Shown piece by piece: positions 36,356 through 48,169 of a stretch of 64,000 bases of DNA. Source of the stretch: Trema orientale (Eukaryota > Streptophyta > Magnoliopsida > Rosales > Cannabaceae); the NCBI GenBank assembly GCA_002914845.1, contig JXTC01000041.1, forward strand, positions 327,840 through 391,839, read 5' to 3'. Under the pieces are notes generated by a model. It saw only the letters and a program-made list of their open reading frames with translations, had not been told where the DNA came from and did no database searches. Position 1 is the first letter of the stretch; every line of letters starts with the position of its first letter. The position numbers and the translations under genes were made by a program.

Positions 36356-36695
36356 CTTGACATTTTGATTTGATTTTGAACTAGATTTTTGCATATGAGC
36401 CCCTGAAAGTATTGTAGAAATCTAAAAGCTTGATTGCATATGGGTCGATGAACAAACAGAATACTAATAGAAAGGTTCATTGTGTTTTAGATGGTTTAAT
36501 TTAATTGGTTCTTTGTCATTTTCATCTTGACGTTTTGATTTGATTTTAAACTAGATTTTTGCATATGAGCCTCTGAAAATATTGTAGAAATCTAAAAGCT
36601 TGATTGCATATGTGTCGATGAACAAATAGAATACTAGTAGAAAGGTTCATAGTGATTTGCATGGTTTAATTTAATTGGTTCTTTGTCATTTTGAA
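36356..36695. repeat. 170-bp tandem duplication
   Basis: Two units, 36356-36525 and 36526-36695, begin cttgacattttgatttgatt and end ttggttctttgtcatttt. They differ at roughly a dozen positions. No ORF. From 35907 to 37226 nothing else is recognised. Confidence 0.85.
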
Positions 36696-37229
36696 TTTTT
36701 TTTTAATGAAGAAAAGTAAGTGAACTTGTTAAAAATGCAGATAAAAACTATTGCCACGAAGCTCCAATGAATTTTGTGTCTAGAATATGTGAAATCAAAG
36801 TATTCGAATAAAAACAGCAAAAATAAAAACTGGGGTTGAGGAAAATTGGGGCTGACAACGAACTAATTTCATTTTTTTTATATTTAAAAAATTTATAATT
36901 AGACTCTTTAGTTCATGTAGGGAACTTCACAGAGTCCATATGACATAGGATATTGCTGTTGGAACTTCACAGAGTCCTTATGACTAAAATTTATAATTTT
37001 GCCCACACTCAAAATTTTAGATATCAAATATGCCCACATTTGCTTCCTCTTAAGTTTATAATTTTTAGGTTTTGCATATAAATTTTTAGACAACTCAAGT
37101 TCGGTAATGCTCGATAATTGAAATTTTTGTCTTGACTTTACTTTTATATTGAAAAAATCTAATTAACTATAGAATAATCACCATTTATTTTGATGCTAGA
37201 TGGGGAAAAAAAAATTATTTCATTTCTAA

Positions 37230-37596
37230 GGACCCGTTTGAGATAACTTTTACTTTTACTTTTATGCAATATAAGAAGAGGAGTTAAAGTCATAATAATT
37301 TTTGAAATTTTGGATGATATATTTGAAATTTTGATTGAGGATATAAAATGCATTTTTTTGTCATTTATTAAAATAAGGCTAAATATAAAAATGTAAATTT
37401 TTATTAAAACAAAAAAAAAATTCTATGTATTCTTTGAAACTCTTTCTACAGAAACCACATGAGTCTGGTTTTCTTCCTCTGGAAGAGCTTTCAGATCCTA
37501 AAAACTCTTTTGATATTTTACCCAAACAGGCTCAGAAACTATTTCTAGGCTCAGAAAGCCAAAAAGAAGCTTCTAAAAGCCATTTCAAATAGGCCC
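37230..37596. mobile_element. Tourist-like (PIF/Harbinger) MITE, 367 bp
   Basis: The left end GGACCCGTTTGAGATAACTTTT and the inverse of the right end GGGCCTATTTGAAATGGCTTTT are related inverted repeats of the GGGCCTGTTTGG type. The 3-bp sequence TAA flanks both sides (37227-37229 and 37597-37599), the Harbinger-type target duplication. No ORF. Confidence 0.7.
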
Positions 37597-37818
37597 TAAA
37601 ATTAATACATTCTTTTTTTACTTTAATTAATTTTAAGAATTCAGTTAACCTCATTTAGAAAAAATCAATTAGAGAAATAGTTCAAAAAAAAATCCCTATT
37701 GGATAGGTGCCCATATATAATATACAATTTGATATGAGGATAAGAATAAGAACAAAGCTATCATGTGTCGGCCTAGACCCTATATGTTATGCATATAGTA
37801 GTTAATGATCATATCATC

Positions 37819-37874
37819 ATGAATAATCGAAGATATTGCATGTATTATGAATAATCGAAGATATTGCATGTTAC
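37819..37874. repeat. 28-bp tandem duplication
   Basis: The word atgaataatcgaagatattg followed by catgt occurs twice in direct succession. No function is seen. DNA from 37875 to 39475 is AT-rich and featureless. Confidence 0.75.
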
Positions 37875-39475
37875 TTTACCGACAGAAGCAGAACATGACA
37901 AAAGGATGGCCATGGCATGGATCCAGCGGCGCTACATGAAATTTGCTAGCTCAATAAATAACTAATTATTCAATACTACGTTACTTTTTTTCTTTTTTTC
38001 TTTTTTCCGTTTTACAAAGTCAAAATCCATTTTGCAGTCTAAATTATCGTAGCATGACCGACAATCTATATTATAATTCAGAAAAAAAAAAAAACAATAA
38101 ATTTCATTCATGGTGTTGCCTTCAACCAAATTAATATATAGTCAACCACATACAGAAGGTTTTTGGTATTAGCTAGCCGCTGACGATATTCATAATTCAT
38201 AATAAATGTCAAATGTTTTTTTTTTTTTTTTTAAACACATATCAAACATAATAAGGCGTCTTAATAGAGATTGACAACTTAAATAGATTGGCACTTAACT
38301 ATCTCCATTAGAGTTGCGATTAAAGTAAATGGTACCATTAATCTTCAACGTATTACTAGTTTAGCATATTGATCCCTAATTTTTCTTTTTTGGTATTCAA
38401 TTACATAATGTTAGCATTGTTAGTCCATATTCAAAATTCCGTTAGCAATTATTTAAATAGGAGGGAGTTTGTACCGTTGATCTATATTATTCCAATCGTT
38501 TAATAATTTGGTCCTAATTTTTTTTAAATATTCGTATCTCCAATTAACAATATTGTATCTATTAATTTTTTGAATTTTTTTATCTAAAACTGTAATTTTA
38601 GAGACCATGTGAGATTATAGAGTAGGGAAGAAAATAATAATATTTCAATGAATTACACCAATGTTTTTTAAAAAATTATTGTAGTCAAGGATCATTTACT
38701 TTATATATTATTTTTTTAGTCGTGATATTCTTTAATAGTGTTGTCTTTTTTTTTTTTTTGAAAATTAAAATTAAAATTTGGATATAATTGAATCAGTTCA
38801 TTTGTGAATCAAATTCAAAAAAAGAAAATAAAAATTACACTTACACACCCTAGTATGTGCCAAATTATAGTAACTCTTATAGACCAAAACTAATTACTTA
38901 CTACTTTTAAACTAAGAAGATTTCACATACATATTTTTCTATTAGTCAAATCTTAAAATATACTTACTATATATACATTAAATTTTCATTTAATTATGAA
39001 ATGTTTATTATAAGAAAAATTAAATAGTAGTTTACCTAAACAATATAGCTAATAAGACCAGAAATTTAATAGATATTTCCCTTTTATAATGTTATTCTTA
39101 ATTTTTTTTGGCCAAGTGATTTTTATAATATTTTTTATTTTAGGAGATGTCTCTGTGATTTTGACAAGAATAGGAGATTATTTTTTTTATATAGATGCAA
39201 TATTATTAATTAGAGATATAAATGCCCAAAAAAGATAAAAATATGGGCCAAATTATTAAAAAATTGAAATAATAGGAATCAATGATGCAAAATTCTCCTA
39301 TTCACTAAATTTTTAACAAACTTTTGGATGGAATATACCAAAATGATTGAAAAATATTAGCTACGTGAATGCCAAAAAAGCAAAGTTGGGATCAATATTA
39401 CACCAAATAGATAATATGTTGGAGACCTATGTTGCCATTTACCTTCGCAATTATTGTTATTGTTGTTATACTTAT

Positions 39476-39591
39476 GTATACTTATCTACAAGTATTTTTT
39501 AAGTTTTTGGAGTAAACGCTAGAACTATGCCAAGTATACTTATCTACAAGTATTTTTTAAGTTTTTGGAGTAAACGCTAGAACTATGCCAA
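39476..39591. repeat. 58-bp perfect tandem duplication
   Basis: Units 39476-39533 and 39534-39591, each starting gtatacttatctacaagtat and ending gaactatgccaa, appear identical. This is a very recent duplication, or an assembly error at a repeat. Confidence 0.85.
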
Positions 39592-40392
39592 GGACGAAAG
39601 TGTTGATTTTTCCATTGTACTTAAATACTTATTACCATCTTGAGTCATGTAGTGTGAACAGTAATGTATGTAAATTTTTTTCCTTTTTTTTAACGATGTT
39701 TAACCAAAAAACAAATTTATGTAAATTTTTGATGAAAATCCAGGTTGGTGAGGTTGGTGAAGAAATAAAACAGTACTACTCTTAGTCATCACCTAAATCC
39801 TTCACCCACTCCCATTTCCCTTTCATGTATCATGCATGTGTTCCTTTCTCATCACCTATATAATATTGCTTTTTGAATACTTTTAATACAATCTAGTTGA
39901 AGATATACCTTAGATTTATTTTGATCATTGATGAAGAATACTTAAAGAAGATGGAAAATACACTTACAAGTCATGCCTTTAATTTGTAAATGTTTGGAAA
40001 TATCTTAATTATATCATTAGTACTCTAAATCCTAATTACAATATTGTAGAGTATAAATGAAATTGGGAAGCCATAATTGAATTATAGGAATAAACTAATT
40101 TTCAGATATTTGAAGGTAGTAATAAGCAATTAACAATAACAATAACAACTTTCCAGGTCAGGAAAAAAAAAAAAAACCCTGGTAAACAAAATCTACAAAA
40201 CGTATAATTCACCTAAAATAATCCTAATTAACCAATATAATCTAATGCTAAACGAAATCTAATATGGCCTGCTTACAACTGAGGCATTAATTTTATAATT
40301 TATTGATTTAAATGTCAATATTACTTTCCTGGTTGTGCTTCACCAAGACAGATTAATTTCAATTCAAAAGAAAAATATGAGAGCAAGCTACT

Positions 40393-40757
40393 TGTTAGAG
40401 GTCATGACCCGAAATCTATTTGACATAATCCGAAAAACTTGCGGTGCGACATATGTAATGATTTTATAATGGGTAGAATTTTTTGGGGATCAGTCGTAGG
40501 CTTCGGAATCGGGTCGGTGGACTTGTTTTGTCTGTATATATTTCGTCCGTACAATTTTGTTTTTAAGATTTCGTTTAAGGCTATATATTTTCGACTTTTG
40601 CCGTGTAATAACATACTTCTGTACACAATTTTCAACATAGTAATATTTTATTCTCCTCTCTTGGTAATTTTTTCCGTTTAGAGTTTTCCATTTAAATTTA
40701 TATGTTCTTGAGTTGTTTCTCTTTCTTTTGCTTATTATTGTTCCTTAATTTATAACA
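40393..40757 (+). mobile_element. Solo LTR (copia, Tork/Tnt1-like), 365 bp, with 5-bp TSD
   Basis: The segment starts TGTTAGAGGTCATG and ends TTTATAACA: TG...CA with a TGTTA/TAACA inverted pair. It is flanked by a perfect CTACT duplication (40388-40392 and 40758-40762). The text near its end ('gagttttccattta', 'ttcttgagttgtttctcttt') is typical of Tnt1/Tork-type LTRs. No internal region or primer site follows, so this is a solo LTR left by LTR-LTR recombination. ORFs 40402-40638 and 40439-40681 inside it are not genes. Confidence 0.85.
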
Positions 40758-40762
40758 CTACT

Positions 40763-43576
40763 TTCAAGTTCTCCTCAAATGCAAAGCTACTTAAGACATT
40801 GCATATAGTGAATCTTTTTCAAGTAAACCACCTTAAAATTTGCTTATTGGTATGGTATCATTTTCGCAAATTTTGGTAAAAGAAAACTATTAAGTGCGGC
40901 AATGGCTCTATTAACGACTAATGAGGAGGGTTATATTTAATTGGGACATAAATAAGTCTTTACTTTTAATGTATAATACTTTTGACTCTTGGTGTATATA
41001 TTGAACTAGAAAACTTTTCCAGTTTCCCCAATTCCTGCCTAGCTCTATGCCTTTACCTAAACTGGAAAACTATGGGTTTTTTTTTTCCTTTTTTTTTTTT
41101 AAATTTTCTTCAAGGGATCAAACTATGTTCTGATTTATTTATTTATTTTCCAATTCCTTAATTTAATTAGCTTTTCCTGACTATCTGTGATGTTAGGTAT
41201 ATCTATAATTGATCCAAGTGTTGATTTGTTTTTTTATTATTTATTGTTTTGCTAAGATTCACAGTGCATACATAATTTGATTCAGAAAAAATGTAAATGT
41301 AATCAACCGACCATTACTATTTACTTCCCTTAAAAAAAGAACATTTTTACTTTTAGTTTTAATTCTTAAAAATGAAAACAAGGTTAAAATATTTTTTTAA
41401 ATTGGGACATTATCAATTTTGATTCTCATTTAAAACATATGATGGGAAAAATGGACACAATAAATCATTCACAAAGGACTAACTAATTATTTGACCATTT
41501 TTTAGCCCAAAACTCAATGTATGACTAAGTTCAAAGTCTATAGCAAAATATCCAACTCACTTAATGAGAAACATGGAAGAACAATATATTCTACGACTGA
41601 ATCTTTAAAAGAAATTATGGACAATAGCATTAGCTTTTAAAATATGGATATCTACTTAAACCAATTTAAAAAATTGCCATCCACAGACTTTCATTTTAAA
41701 AAAAAAGATCTAAAATTTTGAAATTACCTCGAACTCGACTCCAGTTAAAATTTTTTCGCTTATGTCCAAAAAAGCAAAAATGAAGTAGGCGACATTAGGA
41801 AGTTGCCCAAGCATATTCGACTGCGATCAAGGTTGTTCAACTAGGTCGAGATAGTTTTTGACTGGGATCAAAATTTTTTGATATCTAGTCGTGACTGTTC
41901 AATTGCCGGTCAAAAAACGATTTGAATGGCTAGAAGAGGCAGCCAAACAAGTTCGATTGTAGTTGAAATTTTTTTACTTTAGTTGAACAAAGGTGCTACG
42001 GGGATCAGGATATAGACAGATGGTGGTGATGGGGTGCTGCAGATAGCAATAGTAGCAGAAGTAGTTTGAGAATTATTAGAGGAGAATGTATTTTAGAGTT
42101 TATTAAGGAATAAAGTATCCAAATAATTTTCTATGTGTGAGATAACAATGAGGGTTAGTTTTGAATCTATTTTTTCATCACGAGTGGCTTAGTAGACCCC
42201 AACGATGTAAATTCCCCTTAAAAATTTGTTTATAAAATTTTATTCTTCATTCTGCTTTTGAATTTGAAAAGAAATAAAATCAATTTTCGTGTCCAATATA
42301 TGGCCTTATGATCTTTCACTTTCCCGACAAATTGTAAGGTACAGTAGAAGAAGATCCTTAACCAATGCGGTTATAAGAAAACTATTAACCGCACCAAATC
42401 ATACCACCATATTATGCGGTTTGGGTCCTAAAGATGGGCCTTCAAAAAAAATTTGCGTTATAGTGTCAAAAGTTTTAGTAAACAAATAAAGTGTTGGAAT
42501 TTTGTGGTAGAGCTCTTTTTTTAGATGTATACAGTCTTTTTTTTTTTATTGTTGTATCAAATAAGAAAAAATAGAAACATTTCACAAAAATTATATTAAA
42601 AACGAAGAATCACAATATATTGGATGAATCTGAACCATTAAATTTAAGTATATTATAAATATATCTACCACATACTCTCCAAGAAAATAAACCACCAAAG
42701 CTGGTTTCCCATGTCCAATAGGCATTGAAAGTGAGGATTTGATCTCACGTTTATTTGTTGTTTCGTTTTGTTTTATTTTACTTTTTTTCCGGGACTGAAA
42801 TTTATTAGTGATATTAATTTTTTATTACCAAATGTATACATTGCCCTAACTAAGATTTAAAGTCACTCTCTCTGTGATATACTCACGCTCCCAACCAATT
42901 GACTTAGTAATATTAAAATGAGATAATATCATTTTTATGCATTGTATTTTGATACTTTGTTCAGTTTGTAATTTGTGTTTTAGTTATTATCAATATTGAC
43001 TTTTAAATTTGAAATCTGTTACAAATTTATACCCTAACACCAGTTTAGATCAGTTAATTTACCAAAATACCGTTTAAAAAATTGAAAATAAATTATATAA
43101 AAACTGATTTGAGAGTAAATTTTTTAAACGACATCTTAATAAATTAATAATTTTAAATTAGTATCAGTGTATAAATTTATAAATTATAATAGATTTTAAA
43201 CCCAAACACAAGTATAATTTGAACAAAATGTCAGAACATAATGTACAAAAGTGACATTATCCCTATTAAAATTGGACGGCAAAGTGCCATTTATTTAGTT
43301 TTATTTAGAGTGACGAATTAGAAAACTTGCAAAATTTATGGATATTTTGAATTTAGGCATTGTTCTTTTTGTTTTTTGGGGGGGTCTTGATTTGGTAGAA
43401 GCCAAAACTTGGAAGAAAAGAACCTGAATAGTATTTCGTCCCGATTCACTCCGAATCAAACTAAACTCCTTCCCTCTGTCACCGTCCCTATAAAGGATAG
43501 ATAAGCCAAGCACCCTCCTTTCAAGCGTCATTTGAGGGGATATTCTCTCCCAAATCAGTCTCAAGAGAGAGAAACC
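40763..43576. other. Long non-genic stretch upstream of the methyltransferase gene
   Basis: AT-rich with no recognisable coding exon. The 66-codon frame at 42289-42489 contains inverse 'gcggtt' and 'aaccgc' words, which recall DNA-transposon subterminal repeats, but no ends were found. The promoter of the downstream gene must lie in the last few hundred bases; I could not single out a TATA box. Confidence 0.5.
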
Positions 43577-43598
43577 AGAGAGAGAGAGAGAGAGAGAG
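43577..43598 (+). promoter_or_regulatory. (GA)n tract in the 5' leader of the methyltransferase gene
   Basis: A near-pure GA run ends directly at the start codon. GA/CT tracts in 5' leaders are common in plant genes and can bind BBR/BPC factors; whether this one does is not shown. Confidence 0.5.
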
Positions 43599-45758
43599 AT
43601 GGGAATCGGGAAAACGACGCCGTTGGATGAAGTAATAGAGAAGGCGGGAGGTTGTGCGGTGGTGGACGGAGGCTTCGCCACCCAGCTCGAGAGCCATGGC
43701 GCCGACATTAACGACCCTCTCTGGAGCGCTCTCTGCCTCATCAAAGACCCTCATCTCATCAAACTCGTATTTTATTTTATTTTTTTTTCTATCTTCCATC
43801 ATTTAATATTCTATGCTCTTGCTCTGTGCGTGTATATGTATATATATATATATATATACATATACATCTCTTCTCCGTAATTTTGTATTTGTATCTTTTG
43901 TTGGATTGCATTAGGTCCACATGGAATATTTGGAATCGGGCGCTGACATTTTGGTCTCTTCATCTTACCAGGTTTTCTTTTCCCTGTAACTTTCTGCAGC
44001 TTTCGTTGTGCTTCCCTATAGCTAATACAATTTCGATCTATGTATATATTGTGGATATTGAATAATTCATGTTATATACAATCTAATACTCAATTCGGAT
44101 AAAAAATGCAAGGACGATATCATAGTGGTTTGGTTGGCACAGAACTTAAAAACTTCGGACACCACATTGATCTTAAATTTTTATTATATATTTTGGGAAT
44201 AGGGAAATACCTAATAAATATCAAATGGGGATTATGATATATGGAAAAAGCTGGGATTTAAGCTTATGAAGATTTGATATTCCTTGTGTGTTTTTCATTA
44301 CAGGCCACTCTTCCTGGATTTCTGTCCAGAGGACTTTCCATTGAAGAAGGGGAGACACTACTCAAAAGGAGCGTCAAATTGGCTGTAGAAGCTCGCGATA
44401 GCTTCTGGGATTCCATAAGCGAGACTCCTGGGCATGGCTATAACAGAGCTTTGGTTGCAGCCTCCATTGGAAGCTATGGGGCTTATCTTGCTGATGGTTC
44501 TGAGTACAGGTATTTGGTCCACAATACCATTCCAAACCTAGTGACATGGATCCAGTATTCATGTCGTTTTTTTCTCATTTTCTATGTACAATGATTTTGT
44601 AGATAACACGAATTAATTTTGCCAACCCTTTTTTTTTTGGGGGGTTTTTCTAGTGGGTGTTATGGACCAGATGTAGGTTTGGATAAGCTGAAGGATTTCC
44701 ACCGACGCAGACTGCAAATTCTCGTGGAAGCAGGTCCAGACTTGCTCGCATTTGAGACTATTCCCAATAAGCTAGAGGCTCAGGTTGTTCATTTACCAAT
44801 TTTTCTATTCCACTCTAAATTCGAAAGTGTTCTGTGATCCGTTCATTCTGTGTTAACACTAAGCAATTTTACAATGTCGTCGAATATTTGCAACATTGAA
44901 TGTTTTATTGTGATCATTGCTAATTTTTGCATTTTGAGTTGGGATTTCTCCTTATTGGAACAGAGGTTTTCGGAAGTTTAGGTAAATAAGATTTTTTTTT
45001 TCCCCTAGACTGGTGAAGCATCGTCATCATGAATGAATAATGTATTTGACTAAACCAGTATTGATGTTTGCTGGAGTCCGGAAATTTTGACTTCTCTAGA
45101 TTTCATTGCTGACTTGAAACTGTGCAGGCTTGCATAGAGTTGCTCGAAGAAGAAAACATCCAAATACCATCTTGGATCTGCTTTAGCTCTGTAGATGGAG
45201 TGAACGCCCCGTCAGGAGAGAGTTTCAAGGAGTGCCTTGATACCATAAACAAGAGTGACAAAGTTAATGCCGTCGGAATTAACTGTGCCCCTCCTCACTT
45301 CGTCGAAGCTCTCATCTGCAAATTCAGTAAGGTAAAAGAAACTGCATTCTATTTTGTCAATTTAAGGCGAAAAAGAAATATATATTTTTTTAATGATAAA
45401 TGGTTGGAGTCGAGCTTTAACATGGATTTAACACGAATTTTCTTGGTCCAGTTAACGGAGAAAGTGATTGTTGTCTACCCTAATAGTGGTGAGGTGTGGG
45501 ATGGCAGAGATAAGAGATGGCTGGTAAGTTGTTCACTCTGAAATTTGAAAGCGCTCTCTCTAGCCAGTGGTGGTTCTTACATTAACTAATTCAAGTCTGG
45601 TTTGGGTTTAACAGCCGTCAAAGTGTTTCAACGACGATAAATTCGAATGTTATGCAACAAGATGGCGTGCTTCAGGTGCTAAACTAATTGGAGGATGTTG
45701 CCGAACGACACCTTCCACCGTTCAAGCCATTTCAAAGGCTTTGAAAGAAAGGTCCTAA
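43599..45758 (+). CDS. HMT: Homocysteine S-methyltransferase, seven exons, 326 aa
   Basis: The protein transfers a methyl group from S-methylmethionine (or S-adenosylmethionine) to homocysteine, giving methionine in the cytosol. Exons inferred from frame and GT-AG sites are 43599-43766, 43915-43971, 44304-44509, 44654-44783, 45128-45331, 45452-45523 and 45615-45758. They join in frame to 326 codons, the length I recall for Arabidopsis HMT1. Visible family motifs: [11 protein letters not shown] near the N-terminus, '[14 protein letters not shown]', '[21 protein letters not shown]', '[13 protein letters not shown]', VGINC with zinc ligand Cys240, '[12 protein letters not shown]', and IGGCCRTTP with zinc ligands Cys307 and Cys308. 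All zinc ligands are present and no frame lesion is seen. Longer ORFs that run into introns, and the minus-strand ORFs, are shadows. Which HMT paralogue this is cannot be decided here. Confidence 0.95.
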
Positions 45759-45898
45759 GATCACTCTTCAGACATAAGCAATTCTAGTAGCTACGATTTA
45801 TTTGATTGTTTCAATGATGAATAATTATTCAACACGCATAGTACACCTTTTCTCCGGCGGTGACCATTTTCACCATTTATTTGTTAAAGTTACAAACG

Positions 45899-46538
45899 TT
45901 AACCAAGATATCTCGTTCCAAGGCTTCCATCAACCCCACCTGGACGTCTCATTTGAAGGCTTCCATTCAACATCTCATAACCCCCGCCCGCCACCTATAT
46001 GTTTGATCAGAAATAGTCCTAAACACACTTGCTTTCTAGAAGTACAAGATTTTAGAAAGATCCCAGTATGAATCATTCTAAAGCTGGGAAGAGAGTGAGA
46101 GATAACCTTGGCCCCGTGCTTGTCTCTCTGCATTTGGCCACTCTGCTCGTAACTTCTCTATTACAGGAGCCATAAAAACAAGGTTCTTTTCCATAGCTTG
46201 GTTCTCCTGATTTGCTTTATTCTCGAACTCATAAGCCTCCTATATTCAAGACAACGGGATTAACAATATAAGTATGTTGAAAAGCGCTTTGCCGGAAAAT
46301 ATGAAAATCACATAGTCCTTTCTTTTCTATACATTATGTGCTAAAATCCCTCTCAATGAGCAAAGTGGAAACAGAACCAAAATAGACTGGAAACTAAAGA
46401 GGCAGTGATTCTATTGTCAAACCTTGCCTCAAGAAGCTCTTTGCGCATCCCATCAACATCGGTCCTACTGGAAACTAGCTGCTGATTCTCAGCTTGCAGT
46501 CGATTAATGTTCTTCATACATACAGAAACCTCATTTTC
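45899..46538 (-). pseudogene. FLX-like coiled-coil gene remnant (3' exons)
   Basis: Three exon-like blocks on the minus strand, each with AG before it, match the C-terminal half of plant FLX-like (FLOWERING LOCUS C EXPRESSOR family) proteins. Block A, 46423-46538, has 'NINRLQAENQQLV' and 'DVDGMRKELLEAR'. Block B, 46107-46240, has 'AYEFENKANQENQAMEKNL' and 'IEKLRAEWPNAERQARG'. Block C, 45899-45994, has 'GGGYEMLNGSLQMRRPGG' and ends in TAA. Blocks A and B are followed by GT. The A-B and B-C joins do not keep frame, residues conserved in the family are altered (MAPV for MAREV-type, AEWPN for AELAN-type), and no 5' exons were found up to 47.7 kb. A decayed, 5'-truncated copy is the best reading. 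It lies tail-to-tail with HMT, about 140 bases apart. Confidence 0.6.
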
Positions 46539-46559
46539 CTATATTGATGCAATTCGCGA

Positions 46560-47780
46560 CCTAGTTTAAGTAGGAGGAAATATGAAATACGAATCTTAGT
46601 TCTAGCCACTGAAATTCACAAACTAGACTAAAGCTTCTGGAAGTAACAATCTAAAATTGTGGAAGCTGCTTAACTTTCAAACTTCACTACATCCAAATAA
46701 CTCAAATCGGAAACACCACGTACAAAAGTATTCGTCGTGCCAAAAGCTTCCAACTAGAAAATGATTAATGTAAGCTTCCATAATGGATATCTATGAATTG
46801 AACTCAACATTTCAGTTTTTCATTATGAGAATCCATTCTGCTCTTTTAAGATTGTCTGGTCCAGCACGAAACCAAAAATGACGAAACAAGACAATTCGCA
46901 TAACTAGACTCCAGTTATTATTCCCTCTTTCCTACAGCAAATTTTAAACTTATACACTTCATTAATATTTTTCTAATATCCGGGACTAGAAACTCAAATG
47001 GTCTCTTTAGCTATGACAAGAAACAGAATTTCTCACGAGTCACAACAACAATCTAAGCAGAGATTTTAAGTCTATTTTAAATACTGATATTACAAATAGC
47101 ATGCTAAATCTTCCAGTGGCAACATACTTGGCCTATCAACATCAACCAATATGTGCCGCATTTCATTCAATCCAAAGCGTAATCTTACATCTTAAGAACT
47201 AGGAGACATAATCTTATATCTTCTATGACAAGAAATCATGAAAATGCACGCTTGTAATCTCAAGCGGAAAAGGGTTAACCACTCAACAACCCTTGGCCTA
47301 ACCAAAGCTCATAGTGGTACAACTGAGAAGAAGAATATCACATATAGAGGGTACACAAATAATACCACAAAAACTTAACCTTTTATTTTCCAAATTTTTA
47401 AACAAATTATAGCAAATATAACATACGCGAAGAATTACCACTAAAAGCGATTTCTACAGCTCAATTGAGTTCATATTGACATTATAGTTCGAAATAAATA
47501 CGGGAATTTAAAAGAGTGAGCAACACTTCGTAGTTTCTACGATTGGATATGGAGGCAAATCATGTCAAAGACGGGGTCGTATTGGGTGGTTGTTGTGTTT
47601 ATTTGAATTGAATAGAGGAGAAAGTAATGGCTCACTGTTGCAGGTGAGCCTCCACGGACTCGCTGAGTATGACGCCAGAACAAACAAGGGTCAGTCGCTA
47701 CTCACTACCTCGGCAGATTGCCCTTGTGGGTGAGGAAAATTTTATGGCCCTAGTTTCTATGGTTCCTTTCATGGGCTTCA
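46560..47780. other. Non-genic stretch where 5' FLX-like exons would be expected
   Basis: I searched the minus strand for the N-terminal coiled-coil exon of an FLX-like gene and did not find it. A short minus-strand frame at about 47640-47690 (ending 'SESVEAHLQQ') is not convincing. Nothing else is recognised. Confidence 0.5.
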
Positions 47781-47789
47781 AATGTGGTT

Positions 47790-48165
47790 AAATAGGAAAA
47801 AGCCCATAAATACCTGTTTTATTAAGCACATTTTCTTGAATACCCGTTTTTTATTTTTATTTCACAAATACCTATTTTTGGAGAAATATAAACCACAAGT
47901 ATTTTATACTTGAAATGTATACCACGATTTATATTTCATGTATAAAAATTATATCTAAAAATCAGTATACATTTTCAAAATGTATGTCATAGTATAAATT
48001 AATACAAATGTAAACCATATCTAAAAATCTATATTGTAAATGTATATCACACATATTTTACACATGAAATGTATACTACAATACAGATATTTTTGAAACA
48101 AAGTTTAAAAATCTTGTGAAATATGATGTACAAAAAGGGTACTAAGTGTAAATTTCTCCTATTAT
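47790..48165 (+). repeat. Dispersed repeat family R1, copy C (most complete)
   Basis: It runs from 'aaagcccataaatacctg' to 'aagtgtaaatttctcc'. Copies A (20690-20880, inverse) and B (23175-23395) match its first and second halves. Its two ends are weakly inverse (ggaaaaa...ccataaatacc against ggagaaatttacacttagtacc), which suggests a small TIR element. The interior has several 'tgtatacca' words. Confidence 0.55.
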
Positions 48166-48169
48166 AATA

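Noticed and set aside
40439-40681. 80-codon ORF with hydrophobic segments, membrane-protein-like
   Set aside because: It lies within the solo LTR 40393-40757; hydrophobicity comes from the T-rich LTR.
45802-46071. 89-codon plus-strand ORF downstream of HMT
   Set aside because: It is antisense to the FLX-like remnant block C, which explains its more gene-like codon use.
47640-47700. First exon of the FLX-like gene on the minus strand
   Set aside because: The frame ends in a stop without a donor site, and its peptide does not match the family's N-terminal coiled coil.
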